Part shown: one piece after another, positions 1 to 9,475 of the stretch | How positions within the stretch are numbered: the first letter of the stretch is position 1 | Layout of the letters: every line of letters begins with the position of its first letter | Assembly: GCA_949752795.1 (NCBI GenBank) | Contig: OX457061.1 | Coordinates: 41,634,338-41,698,337 of the forward strand | Direction: 5' to 3' | Length of the DNA stretch: 64,000 nt | Source of the DNA: Hyperoodon ampullatus | Taxonomy: Eukaryota; Chordata; Mammalia; Artiodactyla; Ziphiidae | The notes under the pieces: model-generated | The model's input: only the letters and a program-made list of their open reading frames with translations | Database searches by the model: none | What the model was told of the DNA's origin: nothing | Made by a program: the position numbers and the translations under genes

Positions 1-369
1 CCAGGCCAGGGCACACAGATGCAATTCCAGTGTACTGTTGGGTTTTGCTTTTTCTGGCAGGGGGGCGAAAAGAATGTTAATATTTTATGACCACTGAGAC
101 AGATGTCCTATCTTTACTCAGTTCACCCTAAAGGGTTAAAAAATCCATTCATTCCTTCTTTGTTCTCTGACCTATTTAAGACTTAGAACAGTAGAACCAT
201 CTACCTCCCTGGGGCAGGGAGAAGCTGCTTTCTTCTCAGACTTCAGATTATAGCCTAAATGTCACTTCCTGAAAGACTCCTTCTCTGATCCCCAAGAAGC
301 TAAGCCCCTTCCCTGACCCCCATGTGAATTTCAGTTGCAGCTTTTCCTGTGTCGCAGCCAAGGGGAGCC

Positions 370-625
370 TAGTGTCAGGCTGGGAAACACAGATCCTGGA
401 GGTGAGTTGCCTGGGCTGAAATTCCAGCTCTCCCATGGTCTGTGAAACTTTGAGAAATTTACTGCATTGTTATATGCTTTAATTTTTTCATACATAGAAT
501 GACGGTATTAACTGCTTCTACCTCATGGAGAAATTACAATGATTATATAGGTTAAACAGACGTAAAGAGCTTAGTGCCTCACACAGGGAGGCCCTATATA
601 TATGTTCATATTACTATTCATATAT
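370..625 (+). repeat. MIR SINE, diverged
   Basis: The order of blocks matches the MIR consensus in sense orientation: a 'cctgggctgaaattccagctc' like tRNA-derived part, a core resembling 'tgtgaactttgagaaattta', a 'tacctcatgg' block and the 'taaagagcttagtgcctcac' block. It is heavily diverged, as expected for a mammal-wide element. The ends are approximate and no TSD is visible. Confidence 0.65.
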
Positions 626-714
626 TTGCTTACTTATTTATGGTTTCTCTTCCCCCCAAACTAAGCTTCCATTAGGGCAGAGGTTATATATACATATAAT
701 TTTGTTTTCATGTT

Positions 715-1262
715 GAATGAAAGGGAAGACAAGATACCAATCTTCTATTATAGAAAGATACAGTATTAAATTAGAATCCCTGCCTCACACCATTTACAAA
801 GATCAAGGATTAAAGACCTCCATGAGAAAAGTATAACAATCGTTATAGAATTTTGGAGAATATCATTATGACCTTGGGGTTAAGGAAGGATTCCTTAAGC
901 AATAAATAAGTACTTATCATAAAAGAAATGATAAATGCATTAAAATTCTGTGTAATAAAAATCAGAAGCATAATGAAAAAAATTGCATTCTTAGAAAAAT
1001 ATTTGCAACCACATAGCTGATAGAGAATAAGTATTTGACCTATAAAGGAAACCTAAGTGGTTAACAAACAGAAGAAGTTTAGCATCATTAGTTATTAGAG
1101 AAATACAAATTAACATCCCAATAAATAACATTTCACATCCATCAGTTTGCAAGACTTAAAATCTCTGACAATACCAAATGTTGGAAGTATATGGAGAAAT
1201 GGGGTTCCTATGCCCTATTAATGGGAACGTAAAATTATACAAGTATTTTGGAAAATAATTGG
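715..1262 (+). repeat. Old L1 fragment, ORF2 3' part
   Basis: The stretch follows the distal L1 ORF2 sequence: 'caaagatcaaggattaaagacc', then 'gcaataaataagtact', 'gaatatttgcaaccacatagctgat', 'catcattagttattagagaaatacaaatt' and 'ctattaatgggaacgtaaaatt'. Frames are broken throughout, so it is a dead, ancient copy. About 100 bases after it (1285-1400) are AT-rich and may be the matching 3' UTR. Bases 1-369 and 626-714 show nothing I recognise. Confidence 0.65.
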
Positions 1263-1536
1263 GAAATGATGAGCACTGAGATAATTAGCGTGGCTTCCCT
1301 CTGGAGAGGGTAGGAGGAGATGGGACTGGAAAAAGTCGTACACTGTAAACTTCAAATATATTTGAAATATATTTTTAAATATTTAAAAATAAATATGACA
1401 TAAGATTTACTAAACTGAGCCATTGGGGATGACAATTCATTGTATTATTTTCAATTCTCATTTCTATATGTGAAATACCTTTGTTATTTAAACAGCTAAA
1501 ATAATTAAATATGAAGGCCTCAGAGATCATCTGGTG

Positions 1537-1712
1537 CAGTGGTCTCCAAACTCTGGTGCACATTCAGGCACTGCAGGGCTGATAAATCACAGATCATAGG
1601 GACACACCCCAGAGTCTCTGATGCAGCAGGTGTGGGGTGGGGCCTGGGAATCTGCACTTCTAACAAGCTCCCAGTAAGTGCTGATGCTGCTTGTCCACTT
1701 TGAGAACGACTG
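1537..1712. mobile_element. MER5-type hAT-Charlie element (non-autonomous)
   Basis: It starts cagtggtctccaaac and ends tttgagaacgactg, degraded versions of the MER5 terminal inverted repeats. The interior has the typical 'ggtgtggggtggggcctggg' and 'aatctgcacttctaacaagc' blocks. Flanking 8-mers atctggtg and atctagcc may be a decayed TSD. At about 176 bp it is near the usual MER5A length. It encodes no transposase. Confidence 0.8.
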
Positions 1713-1799
1713 ATCTAGCCCAGCTCTTTCATTCTGGAGATAAGGACCACGTGATCAGTAAAGAGGAGTCATTTCATTTTTTCCCTCCAAAATATACTT

Positions 1800-2185
1800 G
1801 TAGGGTGCCTGCTGTGTGCCAGGCACAGCTCCAGTACTGGTGATCCAGATCTTAGCAAGATAGACACACTCTCTGCTGTCCTAGAGATTTTGCTCAGTTG
1901 GGGGGAAGGGAGGAGGGTGTGAACAAAAAGTAAACAAATAAGTAAACAAGATAATTTCAGACAGTGGCAAGTTCTAAGAAGAAAACCAAATAGGGTAATG
2001 TCAAAGGGAGAGTTGAAAGGGCAGGGGCATTATTAAATTGGGTGGTCAGCTCAGGTCTCTTTGAGGAGGTGACATTTAAGCTGAGATGGAAGGATGAGAA
2101 AGAAGATTTGGGGAAGTGAGCTCCAGGCAGAGGAGAGAGAAAGTTCAAAGCTTGGGGCAAGAAAGAAATAATGAAACCCCAGGGA
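1800..2185 (-). repeat. L2 LINE 3' end
   Basis: Read on the plus strand this is the reverse complement of an L2 tail: 'gtgccaggcacagctccagtactgg', the 'aacaaaaagtaaacaaataagtaaacaag' block, 'gggtggtcagctcaggtctctttg' and 'gaggaggtgacatttaagctgag'. The last corresponds to the conserved L2 C-terminal and 3' UTR segment. It is another copy of the family seen at length from 3.1 to 7.6 kb. Confidence 0.72.
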
Positions 2186-3139
2186 CTAGAAAACATATGA
2201 AAAGAAGTTTAACATCTTTGGTTATTAGAGAAATAATTAATTGCTAATTAGTAACTAACAAACTAACAACTATTAAAGAAATGGTCACTCTTCTTAGATA
2301 ATAGCAACCAAAAGGCAGACAGTGGGATGTGAAGTCAGAGAGGTAGGTGGGGACCAAGGAAAGGAGTGTGAATTTCCTTCTCCGTGGAGGCCCTGGGTGT
2401 TCTAACATCCAGGATTATAGGTTTGCCTCTCAATCCCTGGTGCCAGGTTCCTCCCACCAGCCCACACTGCACGGCACAAAACACAAATTAAATGCAGCCC
2501 AAACAAAACACAGCAACCCCATCTCCAACCTCAATGTTTGTGCATTGCCCTCCTTGTGATCTGATCAAGTAAATCAAATACATTTTTAAGGACAACCCCT
2601 TCCACGTCTAAAACATTTAAAGGAGAGTGTGACAATGGTCAGAGATATTAACCTGCAAATAAAATGTACGTTTCTCTTGTGTAGAGGTGTCTTTTTTCTC
2701 TTGAGAGCTAAGTTAACAGATTGTGTCTATTACTAGTGAAAAATAATAGATTTACAATGACTCAGTCTTCTACAGACCATCAAAATGTCAAATGTGAATT
2801 TTATTGAAAAATTTCTACTTACCTTCTTAATTCATTTAGTCATGTGTGTATCAAGCCTCTACTTTCCTTAACATTTGCATCTTCTTTAACTGACAAATAT
2901 GTGTCACACTCAGTTCCTCCTTTTTGACTGGGATATGGTCCATACCACAGTCTTAGCCAATTAAATATTTTTAAATGGTTATCAATGTCGTCTTTCATGA
3001 ACAAATTTCTCTTTGGTTTCTCAGTATTTTTATTTTGTAGCTGATATTTTTGGCCCAAGGAAGATGCTCAAAAAGTGCTTAATGGCTATATCAATGGTTG
3101 AATCTGTTTCAGAGTTTATATTATTATTAAATGTTTTTA
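2186..3139. other. No gene; small L1-like scrap
   Basis: Bases 2195-2245 repeat the L1 phrase seen at 1070-1115 (aagaagtttaacatc, then ttattagagaaata), so a small L1 scrap is likely. The rest is AT-rich sequence with only short chance frames. I see no splice-flanked open frame, RNA gene or named repeat. Confidence 0.4.
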
Positions 3140-3667
3140 TTAAAAATTAATTTATTCAGTCAATACATGTTTACTGTTCATCTACTATATCTCAAAGCTC
3201 TTGGGATACAGCAAAAACAAACAAATAAAACCATTGTTATCATGGATCCCACTTTGTAACTGAGGTAATATAATAAATAAATAAATCTATCATATCAGGT
3301 GATGGTGAGTGCGAAGGGAGACTAAAGCAGGGTAAGTAGACAGAAAAAGAAGGAGGTGCATGAGGCTATTTTCAATAGAACAGAGAGGAAAGTTTTGAAT
3401 AATTTGACATTTGAACAAGGCTCTGAATAAAGTTAGATGGACAGATATCTGGGAGAAGCAAGGACAAATGTCCTGAGGTGAGAACCCAAGTGGCTGGAGG
3501 TGAGTGGATGAGGGGGGAGCCACAGGGGACCAGATAGAGAAGTGGTAGGGGGACCAGATCAGATAGGGTTGTATAGTCTATGGTGAAAACTTTGGATTTT
3601 ATTCTGAGACAGATAGAGCTCCTGGTAGATCTTGGTTAAAGCAATAATAGGTCCAACTTATATCTTA

Positions 3668-4578
3668 AAAAAAAATCATTATATATATTTATAAAATTTA
3701 TTTTTTAATTGAAATATAGTTGCTGTGCTATATTATATAAGTTACAGGTGTACAGTATAGTGCTTCACAATTTGTAAAGGTTTTACTTTATTTATAGTTA
3801 TTATAAAATATTGGCTATATTCTTTGTGTTGTACAATATATCCTTGTAGCTTATTTTATACATAATAGTTTATACCTCTTAATCCCCTACCCCTATATTG
3901 TTCCTCCCCCCTCCATCTCCCCACTGGTAACCACTAGTTTGTTCTCTATATCTGTGAGTCTGCTTCTTTTTTGATTATATTCGCTAGTTTATTGTATTTT
4001 TTAGATTCTACACGTGAGTGATAACATACAGTATTTGTCTTTCCCTGTCTGACTTATTTCAGTTAGCATAGTACCCTCCAAGTCCATTTATGTTGCTGCA
4101 AATAGCAAAATTTTCCTTCTTTTTTATGGCCAAGTAGTATTCCATTGTATATTTATATTTATAGCACATCTTCTTTATCCAAGTGGCTGCAGGTGTGTGA
4201 ATGAGGGGAGAGCCACAGGGGACCAGACAGAGAAGTAGTAGGGGGGCCAGATCAGGTAGGGTTGTGTAGTCTATGGTGAAAACTTTGGATTTTATTCTGA
4301 GACAGATAGAGCTCCCGGTAGAGTTTGGTTAAAGCAATAATAGGTCCAACTTAGATCTGTTTTTTTTTTTAAAAGCATTCTATATATCCATCTATTGATG
4401 GATATGTAAGTTGCTTCCATATCTTGGCAATTGTAATTAATGCTGCTATGAACATTGGGGTGCATGTATATTTTCAAATTAATGTTTTTGTTTTTGGATC
4501 TATCCCAGGAGTGGAATTGGTGCAACCACTGTGGAAAATGGAAGCTTCTCAAAAAACTAAAAATAGAACTACCACATG
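3668..4578 (-). repeat. L1 3' end inserted in L2, split by an L2 copy
   Basis: On the minus strand this is an L1 3' UTR and ORF2 end of cetartiodactyl type. On the plus strand it reads 'aattgaaatatagttgctgtg', 'ttacaggtgtacag', 'actggtaaccactagtttg', 'ttatggccaagtagtattcc', 'gctgctatgaacattggggtg', 'ctaaaaatagaactacc'. The 17-base flanks 3651-3667 and 4579-4595 (gtccaactta..atctta) form a typical L1 TSD with one mismatch. The L1 is cut at 4180 and resumes near 4374, with a copy of the surrounding L2 in between. Confidence 0.88.
4181..4373 (-). repeat. Duplicate of L2 3488-3667 embedded inside the L1
   Basis: This segment closely matches 3488-3664, sharing for example tggtgaaaactttggatttt and the 'gcaataataggtccaactta' run. 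It continues through 'gatct', a T run (4360-4370) and 'aaaagcattct'. That last piece matches the L2 sequence downstream of the L1 (aaaagcactct at 4594-4604). The copy therefore represents the L2 locus without the L1, apart from the extra T run. Confidence 0.85.
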
Positions 4579-6713
4579 GTCCAACTTAGATCTTAAAAGC
4601 ACTCTCATTGCTGTGTTAAAACAGACACACACGTTGAAAGGGAAGCAAAAGGATAGAATCAGGGAGAACATTGGAAGGTTGTTGCAGTAATCTTGGCAAA
4701 AAATGACGGAAGCAGAAGCAGAAGAAGGGGGTTGAGAGGTGGCCATATTCTGGATACATTCTAAAAATAGAGCCATGAGCATTTGATAATATATTGGAGG
4801 AGGGATCTGAGAGAAAGGAGTCAAGGAAAGAAGATGTCAAGGATTTGGGCTTCAACAACTGGCAAGATGGAGTTGTCATTTACCCAGATGAGGAAGGTGG
4901 GGAAAAAGCAAGTTTGGGTGGGTAATCAAGAGCTGGATATATATCCAAGAAGGCAGGAAAATAAGTCTGGAGTTCAGGAGAAAGACTCAGGCTACAGACA
5001 GACATTTGGGAGCCATCAGGGTATAAATGGTATTTACGAGAAGAGATTATATAGGGGTGTGTATAGATAAGAGAGGCAATTTGAGGACTGGACTCTGGAA
5101 CACTCCAAAATTTGGAGATTAGGGGAATGATAAGAATTCATTAAAGATATAAGAAGAAGGAGGCAGTGATGTAAGAAGAAAACTAGACATAAATGGTGCT
5201 CTGGAAGCCAAGTGAAAAAAAATGCTTCAAGAAAAAGAGCATGATCAACTGGCATAAATTCTGTAGACAGAACAAGAAAGAAGACTAAGAAATAACATTG
5301 GATTGGATTGACAGGAGTTTTAATGGAGCGGGTAGAGACAAAAACCTGACAGGAAGATGTTCAAGAGAGAATCAGAAGAGATACTATGCAGACAATGAAT
5401 TTAGAAAATTCTTTGGAGAATTTTTGCTTCAACAGGGCAGAGAAAAGTGGCTAGTAGTGGGTGGGGACACCTACTCACTGGAATAATCAAAGTGATCAAA
5501 ACAGAAATGGACTCTTGAGAGAGGAGGGCACAATTGCAGGAGTGAAGCCCTTGATGACTTTGGAGAGGGTGGAATCCAGTGTCTGAGGGAGGAGTGCCCT
5601 TAGGAAGGCATAGGGACCTCACTCATAGGAACAGGAAGGGGGGTGAGGTATATGGGTCCAGATGCAGGCAGGTTGGTAGATTTGGAGGTGGGAACTTTTA
5701 GAGTTTCTCTTATTACTGATTCTATTTTTTCTTGAAGTAAGAAGGCCTTTACTTGAGAGAAAGGAATGAGGAATACATTTTAGTGTTTAAGGATAGAAAG
5801 GGAATTATGAAATAGTAGACTTGAAGATTGATAGTGAGAATTGATCAGGGAAATGTGTAGCATTTCTGGCCCATTGAGGTTTGGTAAGAATTTAGATCAA
5901 GACCAGACAGTAAGCACAAATTGTTTGGATTTAATCAGGTTGTGGCTAATGGAGGGGGAGATGGGGAAATGGAGTGGTGGATAGTGCAAGGGACTGATTA
6001 TAGTTATAGAACATGGGATTCAAGTCAGGTCTGGAGGCAGAAGAGGACCTGAAGAGGTGAGAAGCAGTGAAAAGATAAGGGAGAGGAGCTTAGAGGTCCC
6101 AGGGGTCAAAGGGTTATTGAGTTTGGCCACTAGAGATAATGATCTGAAAAGATAGGAGCTGGTGGTCATAAGGTAGAATATTTGAAATTGAGATGATGGA
6201 GGGGGTTGCTTACTGGTGATGATAAAGTCTAGAGTGGGATGGATCATTTGAGGTGGGTGGATGAGGTGGGGATGGAGGGCAAGCTCACAGGTGGTGGGGA
6301 GGAGGAGGGAGAATTAAGAAATGAAATTATTGAAAATGTGGATATTAAAATCCTCAAGAATCATATTAGAAGTAGCAGTGAAGAGAATGGCAGTAAAACA
6401 AGGAAAAACTAAACTCTTCAAGAAACGAGGGAGAGTTATTAGGGGGTCTGAAGACATAGCATAGTCTTATGGCCTGAAGTTCAAAGGAGCTGAGATGGTG
6501 GTGGAGAACGAGGATGGAAGGAGGACAAATGGCCCAGGAAAGGCAACAAGGAACAAGGAGGACACTGATCTCACCCCCTTCCCCCGCTCCCAGAGGTAAG
6601 TGGAGGATGGAGGGGCAGGGAATTTAAAAATAAGTAAGTAAATAAATGTCACCCCTTGAGAAGGTTGTGAGGGAAGCAGTATCTTCAGAGGAGAGCCAGG
6701 TGTCTGTTATGTA

Positions 6714-7326
6714 CAGTCGATTCTCATTTTTCATGGTAGTGATGTTCTATAAAGTTGCTGTGAACATTGAATTAGCAACTACCACTGCTCCTAGGAAAAA
6801 TATAAGCTCCTGGCCACAAGATTTTCATCAACTGCTCAATCCATAACTGTGTTTTCTGTGTATTTCTGTTTAAAGACACCCTATTTAATATATATTGTTG
6901 ATTCATTCACATTAAAGTTATGGCCAACAATTCTAACTCATGCCTGAGCAAAGCTTATCTAATGCACATATTTTCTCTGTAAGGCACGTCACAGCCTCCT
7001 TGCTCTTAGAAGCACCAGACAGCACTTCAGTACTATGCTGGGGCCATTTTAAACAGTAGGGTCACTAACACAAACCATAAAAATGTGAAAGAAAGTGGCA
7101 CTAAATAGACCATGTTTATAGTATGAGAGCTGAAACACAAAGGCAGGGTGTTGCCTTGTTTGATTTTACCTGGGAATGTGTCAGGTGACTCAGACTTTTC
7201 GCCACTATGCACATGTTCACAAATAACTGTGAAAACATTATGTATATTGATTTGGGGGTTACCAATAAATTTTAGCATGTAGGCAAATTCGCAAATATGT
7301 TATCTGTGAATAATGAGGATTGACCA
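6714..7326. mobile_element. Tigger-like (Tc1/mariner) DNA transposon, non-autonomous
   Basis: The ends are inverted: cagtcgattctcatttttca at the left, and 'aatgaggattgacca' at the right (reverse complement tggtcaatcctcatt). A TA dinucleotide flanks each side (6712-6713 and 7327-7328), the signature target site of Tc1/mariner elements. The interior includes 'gcctgagcaaagcttatct' and a long AT-rich arm, with no transposase frame. Its clean insertion into the L2 shows that it is younger than the L2. The exact subfamily name is not certain. Confidence 0.8.
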
Positions 7327-7600
7327 TAGGTGAAAGGAGGTTCAGAGAAGAGTTTGAGTCCTAGAAGATTCTGCTGATGGCCTTGAATTTCAGCAGACCC
7401 AGTAGAGGTGTTTGTAGGCTGTCCAAGGGACATGAGATATGGTCAGGTTAGGGGACATACAGAACTTCGTGTGGATGAGAAGGCCGGTTGTGAGTGATGA
7501 CTTGAGATCCTTGGGCTTTTTGACACACCTGAGACAAATAGAATTGCAGAAGGCAATGGTCTTTGGGAGTGGGATGATTTTGATGAGACTTTTGCTCTTG

Positions 7601-8169
7601 ACATAACAAATCTTGCCCCCTTTCCATCTTTGTTTAACACAGTGCCACTTCTTCCTTTTTCCCTTCTTCTGCATCTTCCTTCTTCCTCATCCTTCCTTCT
7701 CCTTGGTTTAACACCAGCTTCTCAGAATTTCTGGAGGGATCAGAAAGAGAAGGATGGTACCCAGAGATTAAGAACTGCAGGGAATGATGACCCACTCTGT
7801 GGGTTATGCCCATGTGCCCTTGGGCTGCCACAAGGCTCCTAAGGGAGTCTGTAGTCTGCTGCTACTGGTACAGCTGGAGCCACAGGAATAGCATATACCT
7901 TCCTCCCACCTTCTCTTCACCCATGAGCCTCCCATTGGTAGAACGTGAATTGGAACCCTGGTGGCAAAGGGATCTTAAAAATATAGTTTCCTGCCCCTGG
8001 AATACAGAGAAAACAGAGAAAGACAGGAGTGGTGATGAACTCCAACAGATAAGACTTGGTGTACTCTCGACTTCTCTGTTTCTCTCATATACTCCATATC
8101 CACACACATTAGGGAAACCCTGAAAGTATTACTTCAAAGTATAAGTAGAATACGATCATTTCTTACTAC
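7601..8169. other. No gene recognised
   Basis: The start has a pyrimidine-rich tract (7640-7700). Short frames overlap on both strands but none has splice context or a familiar motif. It may contain worn L2 5' sequence on either side. I assign nothing further. Confidence 0.35.
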
Positions 8170-9178
8170 TTTCTCTTACTAGTGTTCTGATCTGGACCAG
8201 CATTTTCCTGCATGTGGATTATGGTAATAGCTTCCTAACTCCTCTTATCCCATTTCCATTTGCCCCCTACAGTCAATCCATAACACAATGGCCAGAGCAA
8301 GACTTTTAAACCTAAATTAGATCACATCCTTTCTCTTCTGGAAGAAATCTCATTTTATTTAGAATAAAAGCCAAAGTTCTTACCAGCATGATCTGAACCA
8401 CCTTTGGCTCTGAACTCACTGTCCCTGTCATTTCCTGTGGTCTGGCCATACTGACTTCCTCGCCGTTCCTCAAACTCTCTAGTCCACTCCCACCTCAGGG
8501 CCTCGCACTGGCCATTCTCCACTTGAAACTATATTCCCTGGGATATTCACACAGGAAGCTCCCTCCATCCTCAAGTCTTTGCTTCACCTTCTCAGGGAAG
8601 CTTACTCTGACCACCCTATTTAATATTGTAACTCATTCTTACCACCTCTTAGCCTAGCAGGACCTTTGATCCTTCCCCAAAAGTTCATAAGACATTTGGT
8701 CTACACCAAAATATCCTGGACATTTGGTTCTTTTCAAAATGCCCACAAGACATTTGGTCCATGCCAAAAGGTCCCTGATATTTGGTCTTGTCCAAAACAG
8801 TTTGGCATGGACCAAATATGCTCATGGACATTTTGGATAGGACCAAATATCAAGGACATTTTGGCATGGACCAAATGTCTCATGGATGTCTTGGACAGGA
8901 CCAAATTCCTGCTAACCCCTCTTAGAACTTATGATCTCTCTTGCCTTGTTCCACTTTTGCTTTTTTTTTTTCTACAACACTTAAATCTTTTAACATATTC
9001 TATAATTTACTAATGTATTATATTTATTGTGTATTGCGAATCTACACCCACTAGCCTATAACACCCATGGGGGCAGAGATTTTTATTTATTTTGTACACT
9101 GATCTATCTCAAGCATCTAAACTAGTGACTGCCACATAGTGAGTGCTCAATGAATATTTGTTGAATGAATACATGAAT
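8170..9178 (+). repeat. L2 LINE 3' part, plus strand
   Basis: Sense-strand L2 blocks occur in order: 'cagtcaatccataacacaatgg' with 'ccagagcaagacttttaaa', 'agaataaaagccaaagttcttacc', 'tgctcaccttctcagggaagc' like sequence at 8583-8605, 'ctctgaccaccctatttaat', and the tail 'gagtgctcaatgaatatttg' with ttgaatgaat. It lies opposite in orientation to the long L2 upstream. A foldback repeat interrupts it at about 8677-8911. Confidence 0.78.
8677..8911. repeat. Foldback repeat of about 28-30-bp units inside L2
   Basis: The left half holds units starting gacatttggt (8691, 8719, 8749) and gatatttggt (8777). The right half holds the reverse complement, units of ggacattttgg and ggaccaaat. Arms 8749-8769 and 8859-8879 are a perfect 21-bp inverted repeat, and further imperfect pairing extends outward. 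The L2 resumes on each side (cctttgatccttcccc on the left, taacccctcttagaac on the right), so this is an insertion. I do not recognise the family. Confidence 0.82.
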
Positions 9179-9299
9179 AGTTGCTAGAATGGGACAATAA
9201 TCCATTCTGGAGATATGGAAATCAAATGGCCTATACATTTCAGAAATCTTTGTTCCTATTCTAGTGTTGTACAAATGAAACTTAAAAACTTCTAGTAGG

Positions 9300-9475
9300 G
9301 ACCTCTGCGAGGAGCAGTATTGACTGGGATTGGCATGTGGGAAATATCTGAGTTGACAGAAATGTTTTCTATCCTGATATGGGTGATATTTGGAAGAAAA
9401 TTCTTTCAGTTGTACACTTAAGATCTGTGTATTTTAATGTATTTAATACTTCAATAAAAGAAAACAAAATCCATG
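9300..9475 (+). repeat. Old L1 3' UTR end
   Basis: The block has the L1 tail pattern: 'gggtgatatttgg', then 'cagttgtacacttaagatctgtg', 'attttaatgtattt' and 'acttcaataaaagaaaacaaa'. The AATAAA-like signal and the A-rich end fix the sense orientation. The element is 5' truncated and diverged. Confidence 0.65.

Larger units (their letters stand above)
3140..7600 (-). repeat. Long L2 LINE, minus strand, interrupted
   Basis: Roughly 2.8 kb of L2 survives in pieces (about 3140-3667, 4579-6711 and 7327-7600). Recognisable stretches include the tail near 3140-3480, the 'tatggtgaaaactttggatt' C-terminal block, 'ggaggttgttgcagtaatct', 'tcaaggatttgggcttcaac', 'tggagttgtcatttaccc' and 'gctctggaagccaagtgaa'. 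On the complementary strand these belong to the CR1/L2 reverse-transcriptase and C-terminal frame, now full of stops and indels. An L1 tail (3668-4578) and a Tigger-like element (6714-7326) inserted later. The 5' limit near 7.6 kb is soft. Confidence 0.75.
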
